The notes under the pieces: generated by a model
What the model was told of the DNA's origin: nothing
What the model saw: the letters and a program-made list of their open reading frames with translations, nothing else
The model's database searches: none
Position numbers and translations under genes: made by a program
In this document: positions 1 through 6,384 of the stretch, one piece after another
How positions within the stretch are numbered: position 1 is the first letter of the stretch
How the letters are laid out: each line of letters begins with the position of its first letter
Source: Lachnospiraceae bacterium
GTDB lineage: Bacteria > Bacillota > Clostridia > Lachnospirales > Lachnospiraceae
NCBI GenBank assembly: GCA_900765975.1
Contig: CAAFTS010000079.1
Span: 1 to 7,683, forward strand
Direction of reading: 5' to 3'
Length of the DNA: 7,683 bases

Positions 1-21
1 ATATCGTTGCAAACAAGAAAA

Positions 22-70
22 CGGCTACACCACCCATGTTTACGGGGTTTGTAGCCGCATTTTTATTTTT
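22..70 (+). terminator. Intrinsic terminator of an upstream gene outside the window
   Basis: CGGCTACA (22-29) pairs with TGTAGCCG (50-57). After a small internal bulge, the stem continues with ACCC against GGGT (32-35 with 45-48), and the loop is about 9 nt. The right arm runs into CATTTTTATTTTT (58-70), giving a GC-rich hairpin plus U tract on the + strand. Read on the minus strand the hairpin is followed by only a short interrupted T run, so + strand termination is more likely. The gene it serves is not visible. Confidence 0.8.
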
Positions 71-145
71 CAACTGTCAAAGATGGGATTGTACCTTATC
101 GCAAAGGAATCTGCCTTAAAACAAGCAAAATCATTGCGAATTATT

Positions 146-173
146 TTTACCTTTCAAAGCTGAAAGTTATAAA
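146..173 (+). promoter_or_regulatory. Candidate upstream htpG promoter
   Basis: TTTACC (146-151, 4 of 6 matches to TTGACA) and TATAAA (168-173, 5 of 6 to TATAAT) are separated by 16 bp. Transcription would begin near 180, placing the CIRCE operator just downstream of the start, the usual repressing position. The match is moderate in an AT-rich region, so this may be chance. Positions 71-145 upstream hold nothing I can name. Confidence 0.35.
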
Positions 174-186
174 TTATTTATTAAAT

Positions 187-213
187 TTAGCACTCAATCG
201 AAGTGAGTGCTAA
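187..213 (+). promoter_or_regulatory. CIRCE operator (HrcA binding site)
   Basis: TTAGCACTC (187-195), a 9-bp spacer and GAGTGCTAA (205-213) match the CIRCE consensus in every position. The inverted repeat extends to 13 bp per arm (183-195 and 205-217). CIRCE is bound by the heat-shock repressor HrcA, which normally controls hrcA-grpE-dnaK and groESL. Here it lies 107 bp before htpG, so repression of htpG by HrcA is the direct inference. It ends 7 bp before the -35 box of the better of the two promoters. Confidence 0.95.
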
Positions 214-220
214 ATTTCTA

Positions 221-249
221 TTGACTTTTAAAAATTGCTGTATTAGAAT
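221..249 (+). promoter_or_regulatory. Sigma-A promoter of htpG
   Basis: TTGACT (221-226, 5 of 6) and TAGAAT (244-249, 5 of 6) are spaced by exactly 17 bp. Transcription would start near 256, giving a leader of about 64 nt. This is the best promoter match in the first 320 bp. CIRCE lies directly upstream of its -35 box rather than over the start site. Confidence 0.75.
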
Positions 250-305
250 ACATGTTAGACGCTAGGAAGGTTTCATTTTAAACAACATAGAAAGAGTATA
301 TAAAA

Positions 306-311
306 AAGGAG
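306..311 (+). promoter_or_regulatory. Ribosome binding site fixing the htpG start
   Basis: AAGGAG (306-311) lies 8 nt before ATG 320. An in-frame GTG at 311 overlaps this Shine-Dalgarno sequence and cannot be the start served by it, so ATG 320 is chosen. Confidence 0.85.
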
Positions 312-319
312 TGTTTCAA

Positions 320-2368
320 ATGGGAACAAAAAGAGGAAACTTATCAATTGACAGTGAAAATATTTTTCCAATTATAAAAAAATGGGTATATTCAGACCAT
401 GATATTTTTGTCAGAGAATTGGTATCTAACGGTTGTGATGCAATCACGAAGTTGAAAAAGCTGGATATGATGGGTGAGTATGAATTGCCGGAGGATTACA
501 AGGCTAAGATTCAGGTTATTGTAAATCCGGAAGAGAAGACTTTGAAGTTTATAGATAATGGTCTTGGAATGACTGCAGATGAAGTAGAAGAGTATATTAC
601 ACAGATTGCATTTTCCGGTGCAACACAGTTTTTGGAAAAGTATAAAGATAAGACAACAGATGATGAGATGATCGGACATTTTGGTCTGGGATTTTATTCT
701 GCATTTATGGTGGCTGATGAGGTACATATTGATACACGTTCTTATCAGTCTGATGCAGTGCCGGTACACTGGGTAAGCAATGGTGGTACAGAGTATGAGA
801 TGCAGGATGGAAATAAAACAGAAGTAGGTACAGAGATTACGTTGTATCTGAATGAGGATTGTCTGGAATTTTCCAACGAATATCGTGTAAGAGAAGTTTT
901 GGAAAAATATTGCTCCTTCATGCCTGTTGAGATTTTCCTGTCCAAGGCAAATGCAGAGCCAGAGTATGAGACGATTGATGAAGCGGATGTATTGGAGACA
1001 GATGAAGTTGTAGAGCATATTACAGAAGAGGTTAAAGAAGGCGAGGAAGGCGAACCCAAACAGAAGGCAAAGATTGTAAAACGTCCAGTGTCTTTGAGTG
1101 ATATACATCCGTTGTGGACAAAGAATCCAAGTGAGTGTGAAAAGGAAGAATATATCGAATTTTACCGTAAGGTATTTATGGATTATAAAGAGACGTTGTT
1201 CTGGATTCATTTGAATATGGATTATCCATTTAACTTGAAAGGTATTTTGTATTTCCCGAAGATTAATACAGAATACGATTCCATTGAGGGCACAATTAAA
1301 TTATATAATAATCAGGTATTTATTGCAGATAATATCAAAGAAGTGATTCCGGAATTCGTGATGGTATTGAAAGGGGTAATCGATTGCCCTGATCTGCCGT
1401 TGAATGTATCCAGAAGTGCATTGCAGAATGATGGATTTGTAGGAAAAGTGGCAGACTATATTTCGAAAAAAGTTGCGGATAAGCTGAATGGTATGTTTAA
1501 GACAGACCGCGAGAATTATGAGAAATATTGGGATGACATCAGTCCGTTTATCAAGTTTGGTTGCTTGAAGGATGAAAAATTCGGAAAGAAAGTGAAAGAT
1601 TCTATCTTATATAAAAATCTGGAGCATAGTTATGTAACTCTGGAAGAGTATATTCAAGCGGAAAAAGAGGCAAAAGGACTTACAGACACAGAAGAACAAG
1701 CAGATACAGTGGAGAATACTGAGGCTGAAGCAGGGGATGCAGAGAAAAAAGAATCGGAGAAACTGACGGTATATTATGTTACCGATGAACAGCAGCAGAG
1801 TCAGTATGTGAAGATGTTCAAGGAGCAGGGACAGCAGGCGGTTGTTTTGAACCACAATATTGATACTGCATTTGTTACTTATATGGAACAGCAGAATGAG
1901 GACATTAAGTTCCAGAGAATTGATGCGGATGTTTTGGATGCATTGAAGGAAGAAGTGTCTGAAGAAGAAAAAGAGAATTTCCAGAAAACAACGGATAGTC
2001 TTGTAGAAATCTTCCGAAAAGAATTAAATAATGACAAATTAGAAGTGAAGGTTGAGAATCTGAAAGATGAGAATGTCGCATCTATGGCAGTTCTATCAGA
2101 AGAATCCCGCCGTATGCAGGAAATGATGAAGATGTATGGTATGGCAGGAATGGATCCGGCGATGTTCGGAGGGCAGGCAACATTGATTTTGAATGCAAAC
2201 CATCCGCTTGTGAAATTTGTGGTAGAGCATAAGAGAAGTAAGAGTGTACCGATTATCTGTAAACAGTTGTATGATCTGGCAATGCTGGCACATAAACCAC
2301 TGAATCCAGAGGAAATGACAGCGTTTGTACAGAGAAGTAATGAAATTATGATGTTGCTGACAAAGTAA
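320..2368 (+). CDS. htpG: Molecular chaperone HtpG (bacterial Hsp90)
   Basis: The product is 682 aa, a cytosolic homodimeric ATP-dependent chaperone that remodels client proteins, often with DnaK. The N-terminal GHKL ATPase domain shows the helix with catalytic Glu33 and Asn37 (RELVSN), the nucleotide-binding DNGLGM loop (79-84) and the lid glycines GHFGLGFYS (119-127). The middle domain has the Hsp90 motif LPLNVSR (359-365), whose Arg365 should be the gamma-phosphate contact. The C-terminal dimerisation domain ends MMLLTK, without the MEEVD tail of eukaryotic cytosolic Hsp90. It is longer than the roughly 625 aa of many HtpG proteins because of two highly acidic segments: residues about 212-252, between the N and middle domains, and about 448-481, late in the middle domain. 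The gene stands alone, with its own promoter, CIRCE operator and terminator, so heat-shock control through HrcA is inferred. The identification is very secure. Confidence 0.97.
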   Translation: MGTKRGNLSIDSENIFPIIKKWVYSDHDIFVRELVSNGCDAITKLKKLDMMGEYELPEDYKAKIQVIVNPEEKTLKFIDNGLGMTADEVEEYITQIAFSGATQFLEKYKDKTTDDEMIGHFGLGFYSAFMVADEVHIDTRSYQSDAVPVHWVSNGGTEYEMQDGNKTEVGTEITLYLNEDCLEFSNEYRVREVLEKYCSFMPVEIFLSKANAEPEYETIDEADVLETDEVVEHITEEVKEGEEGEPKQKAKIVKRPVSLSDIHPLWTKNPSECEKEEYIEFYRKVFMDYKETLFWIHLNMDYPFNLKGILYFPKINTEYDSIEGTIKLYNNQVFIADNIKEVIPEFVMVLKGVIDCPDLPLNVSRSALQNDGFVGKVADYISKKVADKLNGMFKTDRENYEKYWDDISPFIKFGCLKDEKFGKKVKDSILYKNLEHSYVTLEEYIQAEKEAKGLTDTEEQADTVENTEAEAGDAEKKESEKLTVYYVTDEQQQSQYVKMFKEQGQQAVVLNHNIDTAFVTYMEQQNEDIKFQRIDADVLDALKEEVSEEEKENFQKTTDSLVEIFRKELNNDKLEVKVENLKDENVASMAVLSEESRRMQEMMKMYGMAGMDPAMFGGQATLILNANHPLVKFVVEHKRSKSVPIICKQLYDLAMLAHKPLNPEEMTAFVQRSNEIMMLLTK

Positions 2369-2400
2369 GAGACAGCGCAGATAAAATTGCATAAAAGGAA

Positions 2401-2450
2401 AAGATGTTTTGGAATTACAGCTAGATAAGTGATTTCAAAACATCTTTTTT
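2401..2450 (+). terminator. Intrinsic terminator of htpG
   Basis: AAGATGTTTTG (2401-2411) pairs perfectly with CAAAACATCTT (2436-2446). The stem can extend by four further pairs including a G-U. The loop is about 16 nt, and a T run ends at 2450. It lies 33 bp after the htpG stop codon and separates htpG from nrdJ. Confidence 0.88.
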
Positions 2451-2455
2451 ATTTG

Positions 2456-2484
2456 TTGTGAAACACAATATGTTGTGCTATACT
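2456..2484 (+). promoter_or_regulatory. Sigma-A promoter of nrdJ
   Basis: TTGTGA (2456-2461, 4 of 6) and TATACT (2479-2484, 5 of 6) have a 17-bp spacer. A TG dinucleotide (2476-2477) one base before the -10 box makes it an extended -10 promoter. The start would be near 2491. The spacer is occupied almost completely by an NrdR box. Confidence 0.7.
2463..2478 (+). promoter_or_regulatory. NrdR box 1
   Basis: ACACAATATGTTGTGC matches the NrdR consensus ACACWATATATWGTGT at 14 of 16 positions (consensus from memory). NrdR is the ATP-cone, zinc-ribbon repressor of ribonucleotide reductase genes and senses dATP/ATP. The box lies between the -35 and -10 elements, where bound NrdR would block RNA polymerase. 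Confidence 0.85.
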
Positions 2485-2493
2485 TTTAGACAA

Positions 2494-2509
2494 AATCAAT
2501 ATTATGTAG
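2494..2509 (+). promoter_or_regulatory. NrdR box 2 (degenerate)
   Basis: AATCAATATTATGTAG matches the NrdR consensus at 10 of 16 positions, including the CAATAT core and the TGT of the right arm. It starts exactly 31 bp after box 1, leaving a 15-bp gap. This is the three-turn phasing known for paired NrdR boxes. Alone it would be unconvincing; the spacing is the main support. It overlaps the predicted transcript start and leader. Confidence 0.6.
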
Positions 2510-2526
2510 AATAAGGAGATGATAAG

Positions 2527-4797
2527 ATGAAAGTAGAGGAGTGGTTAGGTCAGGAGAATCAGTTGGGTGCAGATATATGGAATCATAAATATCGCTATAA
2601 CGGAGAGAGTTTTGATCAGTGGCTGGATCGGATTTCCGGTGGAAATCAGGAGATTCGGCAGTTGATTGTGGAGAAGAAGTTTTTGTTTGGTGGCAGGATT
2701 TTATCCAACAGAGGATTGGAACACGAAGGCAGAAAGGTAAGTTTGTCTAATTGTTATGTGATTACGCCACCGGGAGATGACATTGAAGATATTTTTGAGT
2801 GTGCAAAGAAATTGGCGAGAACTTATAGCTATGGGGGCGGATGTGGAGTTGATATTTCTAGACTCAGTCCAAGAGGAGCAAAAATCAACAATGCTGCAAA
2901 AGAGACAACAGGGGCTGTTTCTTTTATGGATCTCTATTCTCTGGTGACAGATTTGATTGGGCAAAATGGACGTCGCGGAGCGCTGATGATTTCGATAGAC
3001 TGTTCCCATCCGGATGTGGAAGAATTTATCAATCTGAAAACAGATCTGGAGAAGGTTACAAAGGCAAATATCTCAATTCGTATCAGCAAAGAATTTATGA
3101 ATGCAGTAAAGAAAAATGAGATGTTTCCACTTTATTATAAACGAGAGGCAACCGGTGAAGTGATTGAATCAGAGGTAAATGCGAAAGAATTGTTTCACAG
3201 AATTGCGGAAGTGAACTGGGATTATGCGGAGCCGGGAGCTTTGTTCTGGGACAGGATCAGTGAATGGAATCTGCTTAGTAACACGGAAGAGTTTCAGTAT
3301 GCCGGAGTCAATCCTTGTGCGGAAGAACCACTGCCGGCAGGAGGAAGTTGTCTTCTGGGAAGTATCAACCTTGCAGAATTTGTGCAAAATCCGTTTGCGG
3401 AGAATGCAAGTTTTGATATTGAAGGATTTAAACAGTGTGTAAAGGCATCTGTACGTGCTCTGAATGAAGTATTGGAAGAGGGACTTCCTCTGCATCCGCT
3501 GAAAGAGCAGCAAGATAGTGTTGCAGACTGGAGGCAGATTGGTCTTGGAATCATGGGACTGGCGGATATGATGATCAAACTGGGAATCACGTATGGAGAA
3601 AGAGAGTCGCTGGAACTTTGTGGGAAAATCGGTTTTGCAATGGCGGATACAGCAATTGCTGCATCGGCTATGCTGGCAAAGGAAATGGGCGCATACCCGA
3701 AGTGTAAGATTGAGAATGTTATAACAGCGCCTTATTTTCGAGCAAATACAACGGACGCTACAGTAGAACTTGTCAAAAAATACGGGATACGCAATTCTCA
3801 GCTGCTTACGATTGCACCAACAGGAACGTTGTCCACAATGCTGGGGATTTCCGGAGGAATTGAACCGATTTATGCAAATTATTATGAACGGAAAACAGAG
3901 TCTCTGCATGGGGTTGATGTCTATTACAAGGTGTATACAAAGATTGTAGAACAATATATGAAGGAGCATGGGATTACAGATGATAGTCAGCTGCCGGAAT
4001 ATTTTGTGACAGCTATGACATTGGATTATCATCAGAGAATCGACATGCAGTCTGCATGGCAGGAACATATAGACGCTTCTATCAGCTCAACCGTAAATGT
4101 GCCGAATCAGTTCACTGTCGAAGAAACAGAAAAATTATATATGTATGCGTATGAGAAGGGGCTGAAAGGAATTACGATTTTCCGGGATGGATGTAAGCGT
4201 ATAGGAATATTGACTACAGAAGAAAAGGAAAAAAGTGTAACAGCCGGAGATGGTCTGAAAAGAGGAGAAATTATTCTGGTTACAGATGATGTGGTTGGAA
4301 AGAAACGAAAACTGATTACCGGTTGTGGCAGTCTGCACTGTATTGCTCTATTTGAGCCCAATACAGGGGCATTGCTGGAAGTATATTTAAGTAAAGGTTC
4401 GACTGGTGGATGCAATAACTTCATGATTGGTTTGTCACGTATGATTTCTATCAGTGCAAGAGCGGGAATTGATATTTATACAATCATTGATCAACTGAAT
4501 TCCACAGGATCTTGTCCATCTTATACTGTTCGAAGAGCAACAAAAGGGGATACCAGCAAGGGAGCCTGCTGTCCGATGGCAGTTGGAAATGCGCTGCTGG
4601 ATATGTACAAGGAAGTGCAGCGGGAATTACAGCAGGAAGGTGCTGACAAGAAACAGGAAAAGAAAAAAGCTCCAAAACCAAAAGCAGTCACCGGCGTATC
4701 CGAGGATAAGATCCTCTGTCCGGAATGCGGGGAGCCGCTTGCATTTGAAGGCGGCTGCAATGTGTGCAAGAACTGTGGCTGGAGCAAGTGTTATTGA
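2527..4797 (+). CDS. nrdJ: Class II adenosylcobalamin-dependent ribonucleotide reductase with C-terminal zinc finger
   Basis: The 756-aa enzyme reduces ribonucleotides to deoxyribonucleotides using a radical formed from coenzyme B12, so it needs no oxygen and no separate radical subunit. Catalytic signatures are SNCYV (Cys76), NPCAEEPLP (thiyl Cys264, Asn262, Glu266), and GGSC (Cys275). Cys275 lies 11 residues after Cys264, as in the Thermotoga enzyme, and pairs with Cys76 as the reducing disulphide. APTGT (430-434) is a substrate phosphate loop. A TSCPD-type domain covers about 576-697, followed by a Lys/Pro/Glu-rich linker (about 705-727). The C-terminal tail has Cys731, 734, 747 and 750 as a zinc ribbon, with Cys744 and Cys755 as candidate redox shuttles. 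The chain begins close to the catalytic fold with no ATP-cone, so overall dATP activity control is probably lacking. ATG 2527 follows AAGGAG with 8-nt spacing. Two NrdR boxes overlap the promoter. No cobalamin riboswitch fits in the short leader. Confidence 0.95.
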   Translation: MKVEEWLGQENQLGADIWNHKYRYNGESFDQWLDRISGGNQEIRQLIVEKKFLFGGRILSNRGLEHEGRKVSLSNCYVITPPGDDIEDIFECAKKLARTYSYGGGCGVDISRLSPRGAKINNAAKETTGAVSFMDLYSLVTDLIGQNGRRGALMISIDCSHPDVEEFINLKTDLEKVTKANISIRISKEFMNAVKKNEMFPLYYKREATGEVIESEVNAKELFHRIAEVNWDYAEPGALFWDRISEWNLLSNTEEFQYAGVNPCAEEPLPAGGSCLLGSINLAEFVQNPFAENASFDIEGFKQCVKASVRALNEVLEEGLPLHPLKEQQDSVADWRQIGLGIMGLADMMIKLGITYGERESLELCGKIGFAMADTAIAASAMLAKEMGAYPKCKIENVITAPYFRANTTDATVELVKKYGIRNSQLLTIAPTGTLSTMLGISGGIEPIYANYYERKTESLHGVDVYYKVYTKIVEQYMKEHGITDDSQLPEYFVTAMTLDYHQRIDMQSAWQEHIDASISSTVNVPNQFTVEETEKLYMYAYEKGLKGITIFRDGCKRIGILTTEEKEKSVTAGDGLKRGEIILVTDDVVGKKRKLITGCGSLHCIALFEPNTGALLEVYLSKGSTGGCNNFMIGLSRMISISARAGIDIYTIIDQLNSTGSCPSYTVRRATKGDTSKGACCPMAVGNALLDMYKEVQRELQQEGADKKQEKKKAPKPKAVTGVSEDKILCPECGEPLAFEGGCNVCKNCGWSKCY

Positions 4798-4825
4798 TGG
4801 ATGAGCAGAGGATGTAAGCTGCTGT

Positions 4826-5089
4826 TTATTCTTCGATAATGTGTATTTCCAAATAATCAAAATCAATTGAATCTACAAAATTATCTTGATAGAAACGGGC
4901 TTTGTCGTGGCGTTTAAATTCTGCAATGGTAGAATCCAGCCAGATCGGCTTGCTTAGATCAAATTCATAGCAGATGGCATCCAATGCATGAAATATTTTA
5001 TGTGTGCGGGTGTCATCTGTTTCATCACAAATGACTGTATCGCGCAGCATTCTATTATCTTTGAAGAGTTTTCCCCATAAACGAAACAT
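4826..5089 (-). CDS. Conserved small protein of unknown function
   Basis: This is an 87-aa soluble protein on the minus strand. It starts at ATG (5089-5087) after an AAAGAGGT ribosome binding site (GAGG at 5102-5099, 9-nt spacing) and has its own promoter. Visible features are a basic N-terminus beginning MFRLWGKLFKDN, a charged middle with DDTRTHKIFHALDAICYEFD, a segment KPIWLDSTIAEFKRHDK, and an acidic C-terminus with FDYLEIHIIEE. There is no signal peptide, membrane helix or recognised catalytic motif. From memory, similar short proteins with the MFRLWGK start and the IWLDS...EFKRHDK segment occur in many Lachnospiraceae, but no function is known to me. It is convergent with nrdJ (28 bp between stop codons) and divergent from the IIC gene. 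Complete start signals and non-random sequence make it a real gene; its role is open. Confidence 0.85.
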   Translation of the reverse strand: MFRLWGKLFKDNRMLRDTVICDETDDTRTHKIFHALDAICYEFDLSKPIWLDSTIAEFKRHDKARFYQDNFVDSIDFDYLEIHIIEE

Positions 5090-5121
5090 AATCTATTACC
5101 TCTTTTCCATGATTTAGAATG

Positions 5122-5150
5122 AGTATAGCATTCCGTCGGGCTGGTTGCAA
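5122..5150 (-). promoter_or_regulatory. Promoter of the minus-strand small gene
   Basis: Read on the minus strand, TTGCAA (5150-5145, 4 of 6) and TATACT (5127-5122, 5 of 6) are spaced by 17 bp. The transcript would begin near 5115, about 26 nt before the start codon. Confidence 0.6.
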
Positions 5151-5187
5151 GTGATGTATAGAAATACAGGGGGCAGGCAAAAGATAC

Positions 5188-5216
5188 TGGATATTTGAAA
5201 AGGATAATGCTATAAT
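5188..5216 (+). promoter_or_regulatory. Promoter of the IIC gene
   Basis: TGGATA (5188-5193, 4 of 6) and a perfect TATAAT (5211-5216) are spaced by 17 bp. A TG at 5208-5209 gives an extended -10. The predicted start near 5223 lies just before the palindrome at 5226-5239. This promoter diverges from that of the minus-strand small gene. Confidence 0.7.
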
Positions 5217-5225
5217 GGCAGAGCG

Positions 5226-5239
5226 TTGTCAGGTGACAA
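5226..5239 (+). repeat. Perfect palindrome at the predicted transcript start (candidate operator)
   Basis: TTGTCA-GG-TGACAA is a perfect inverted repeat with 6-bp arms and a 2-bp centre, sitting at about +4 to +17 of the predicted transcript. Its size and symmetry suit a dimeric helix-turn-helix repressor. The short centre makes it a poor RNA hairpin (at best 5 bp around a 4-nt loop), and there is no T run, so it is not a terminator. The binding protein is unknown. Confidence 0.5.
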
Positions 5240-5266
5240 GACAATTAAGAGGAGGAGCGAAGAGCG

Positions 5267-6322
5267 ATGAAGAGTATTTTGGACAGAATCTTTGTAGATG
5301 GTCTGGGTGGGATGGCACAAGGATTGTTTGCAACACTGATCATAGGAACAATTATCCAACAGATTGGGAATCTTGTTGGTGGAAATACCGGAGAATTGAT
5401 TTTTCTTGTGGGAAAGATGGCGGCGGCTATGACCGGTGCCGGAATTGGTGTTGGAGTTGCGAGAAAGTTTAATGCGGAGCATCTTGTTGTCGTATCGGCA
5501 GCAACGGCAGGAATGATCGGAGCGTTTGCAACACAGATTCTCTCCGGCACAATTATGGACGGAAATACAGTGCTGCTTTCCGGGCCTGGAGAACCGTTGG
5601 GAGCATTTTTGGCTGCATATCTGGCTATAGAGGTGGGGAGTCTGATCGCAGGAAAAACGAAACTGGACATTATTGTAACACCCCTGGTATGTATTGGAAC
5701 GGGTTCTCTGATCGGTCTGCTTCTGGGACCGCATATTTCCCGGTTTATGGGATGGCTGGGCGCAATGATCAATTGGGGAACAGAGCAGCAGCCGTTTTTG
5801 ATGGGAATCATTGTGTCTGTGTTGATGGGAATGGTGCTTACTCTTCCAATCAGTTCAGCGGCGATTGGAATTATTTTAAATTTATCCGGTTTGGCAGCAG
5901 GTGCGGCTACGATCGGATGTTGTTGCAATATGGTAGGATTTGCAGTGGCAAGTTTTCGGGAAAACAAATTCGGTGGTTTGTTGGCACAGGGAATTGGAAC
6001 GTCTATGCTGCAGGTACCGAATATTGTACGACATCCACAGATTTGGTTGCCGGCAATTTTATCCAGTGCAATACTGGGACCTGTAGGTACCATGGTCTTT
6101 CATATGACCAATAATGCGACTGGGTCTGGAATGGGAACGGCAGGTTTGGTAGGACAGATTATGACGTGGCAGGTGATGACACAGATAGAACCGCCGGCAG
6201 TTGTGATGCTGAAAATATTGGTAATCCAGATTATTCTTCCGGCAGTGCTGACCTTATTGTTTGCAGAATTTATGAGAAAGAAAAAATGGATCAAGTACGG
6301 GGATATGAAATTAGATTTGTAA
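5267..6322 (+). CDS. Orphan PTS-type IIC integral membrane protein (PTS_EIIC_2 / PfoR-like)
   Basis: The 351-aa protein is strongly hydrophobic, with roughly eight to ten membrane segments. The first lie near residues 16-37, 43-65 and 73-92. Glycine- and alanine-rich stretches such as GKMAAAMTGAGIGVGVARKF, the GCCCN motif (217-221) and the polar loop HMTNNATGSGMGT agree with the Pfam PTS_EIIC_2 family, which includes Clostridium perfringens PfoR. The C-terminus is basic (MRKKKWIKYGD) and probably cytoplasmic. Members are named sugar permease IIC subunits of the phosphotransferase system, but no IIA or IIB domain is fused or adjacent here, so phosphorylation-coupled sugar uptake is not shown. 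PfoR was first described as a regulator of perfringolysin, and a transport or regulatory role remains unproven. ATG 5267 follows AGAGGAGGAG (5248-5257), 9 nt upstream. The gene appears monocistronic. I see no convincing terminator between it and the next promoter. Confidence 0.85.
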   Translation: MKSILDRIFVDGLGGMAQGLFATLIIGTIIQQIGNLVGGNTGELIFLVGKMAAAMTGAGIGVGVARKFNAEHLVVVSAATAGMIGAFATQILSGTIMDGNTVLLSGPGEPLGAFLAAYLAIEVGSLIAGKTKLDIIVTPLVCIGTGSLIGLLLGPHISRFMGWLGAMINWGTEQQPFLMGIIVSVLMGMVLTLPISSAAIGIILNLSGLAAGAATIGCCCNMVGFAVASFRENKFGGLLAQGIGTSMLQVPNIVRHPQIWLPAILSSAILGPVGTMVFHMTNNATGSGMGTAGLVGQIMTWQVMTQIEPPAVVMLKILVIQIILPAVLTLLFAEFMRKKKWIKYGDMKLDL

Positions 6323-6384
6323 GAGCAACGATTGAAATCTTTGAAAAAATTTCTAGATGGATTTCTTAAAAAATAGTGAAATTT

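Noticed and set aside
151..166. Hairpin CTTTCA-AAGC-TGAAAG upstream of htpG
   Set aside because: It is a perfect 6-bp stem, but with no T run and no known match. It lies between the -35 and -10 of the weaker candidate promoter, and I cannot assign it a role.
311..319. GTG at 311 as the htpG start
   Set aside because: It overlaps the Shine-Dalgarno sequence that is correctly spaced for ATG 320.
392..1210. Long minus-strand open frames under htpG and under nrdJ (also 3169-4068)
   Set aside because: They are antisense shadows of strongly conserved coding sequence, with Cys/Ile/Leu/His-rich composition, no start signals and no recognisable domains.
2484..2526. Cobalamin riboswitch before nrdJ
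   Set aside because: The predicted leader is only about 36 nt and lacks the B12-box motif; a riboswitch of about 200 nt cannot fit.
4804..4830. Terminator between nrdJ and the minus-strand gene
   Set aside because: The stem is only 5 bp with a 10-nt loop and an interrupted T tract, which is too weak to call.
5155..5168. Inverted repeat TGTAT-AGAA-ATACA between the divergent promoters
   Set aside because: The arms are only 5 bp in AT-rich DNA; it is expected by chance and not placed over either promoter core.
5245..6093. 282-residue minus-strand open frame under the IIC gene
   Set aside because: It is proline- and isoleucine-rich shadow sequence of a Gly/Ala/Ile-rich membrane protein, with no ribosome binding site; the + strand frame has all gene signals.
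6334..6365. Terminator after the IIC gene
   Set aside because: GAAATC and GATTTC give 6 bp around a 20-nt AT-rich loop, and A rather than T follows, so it is not a + strand terminator.
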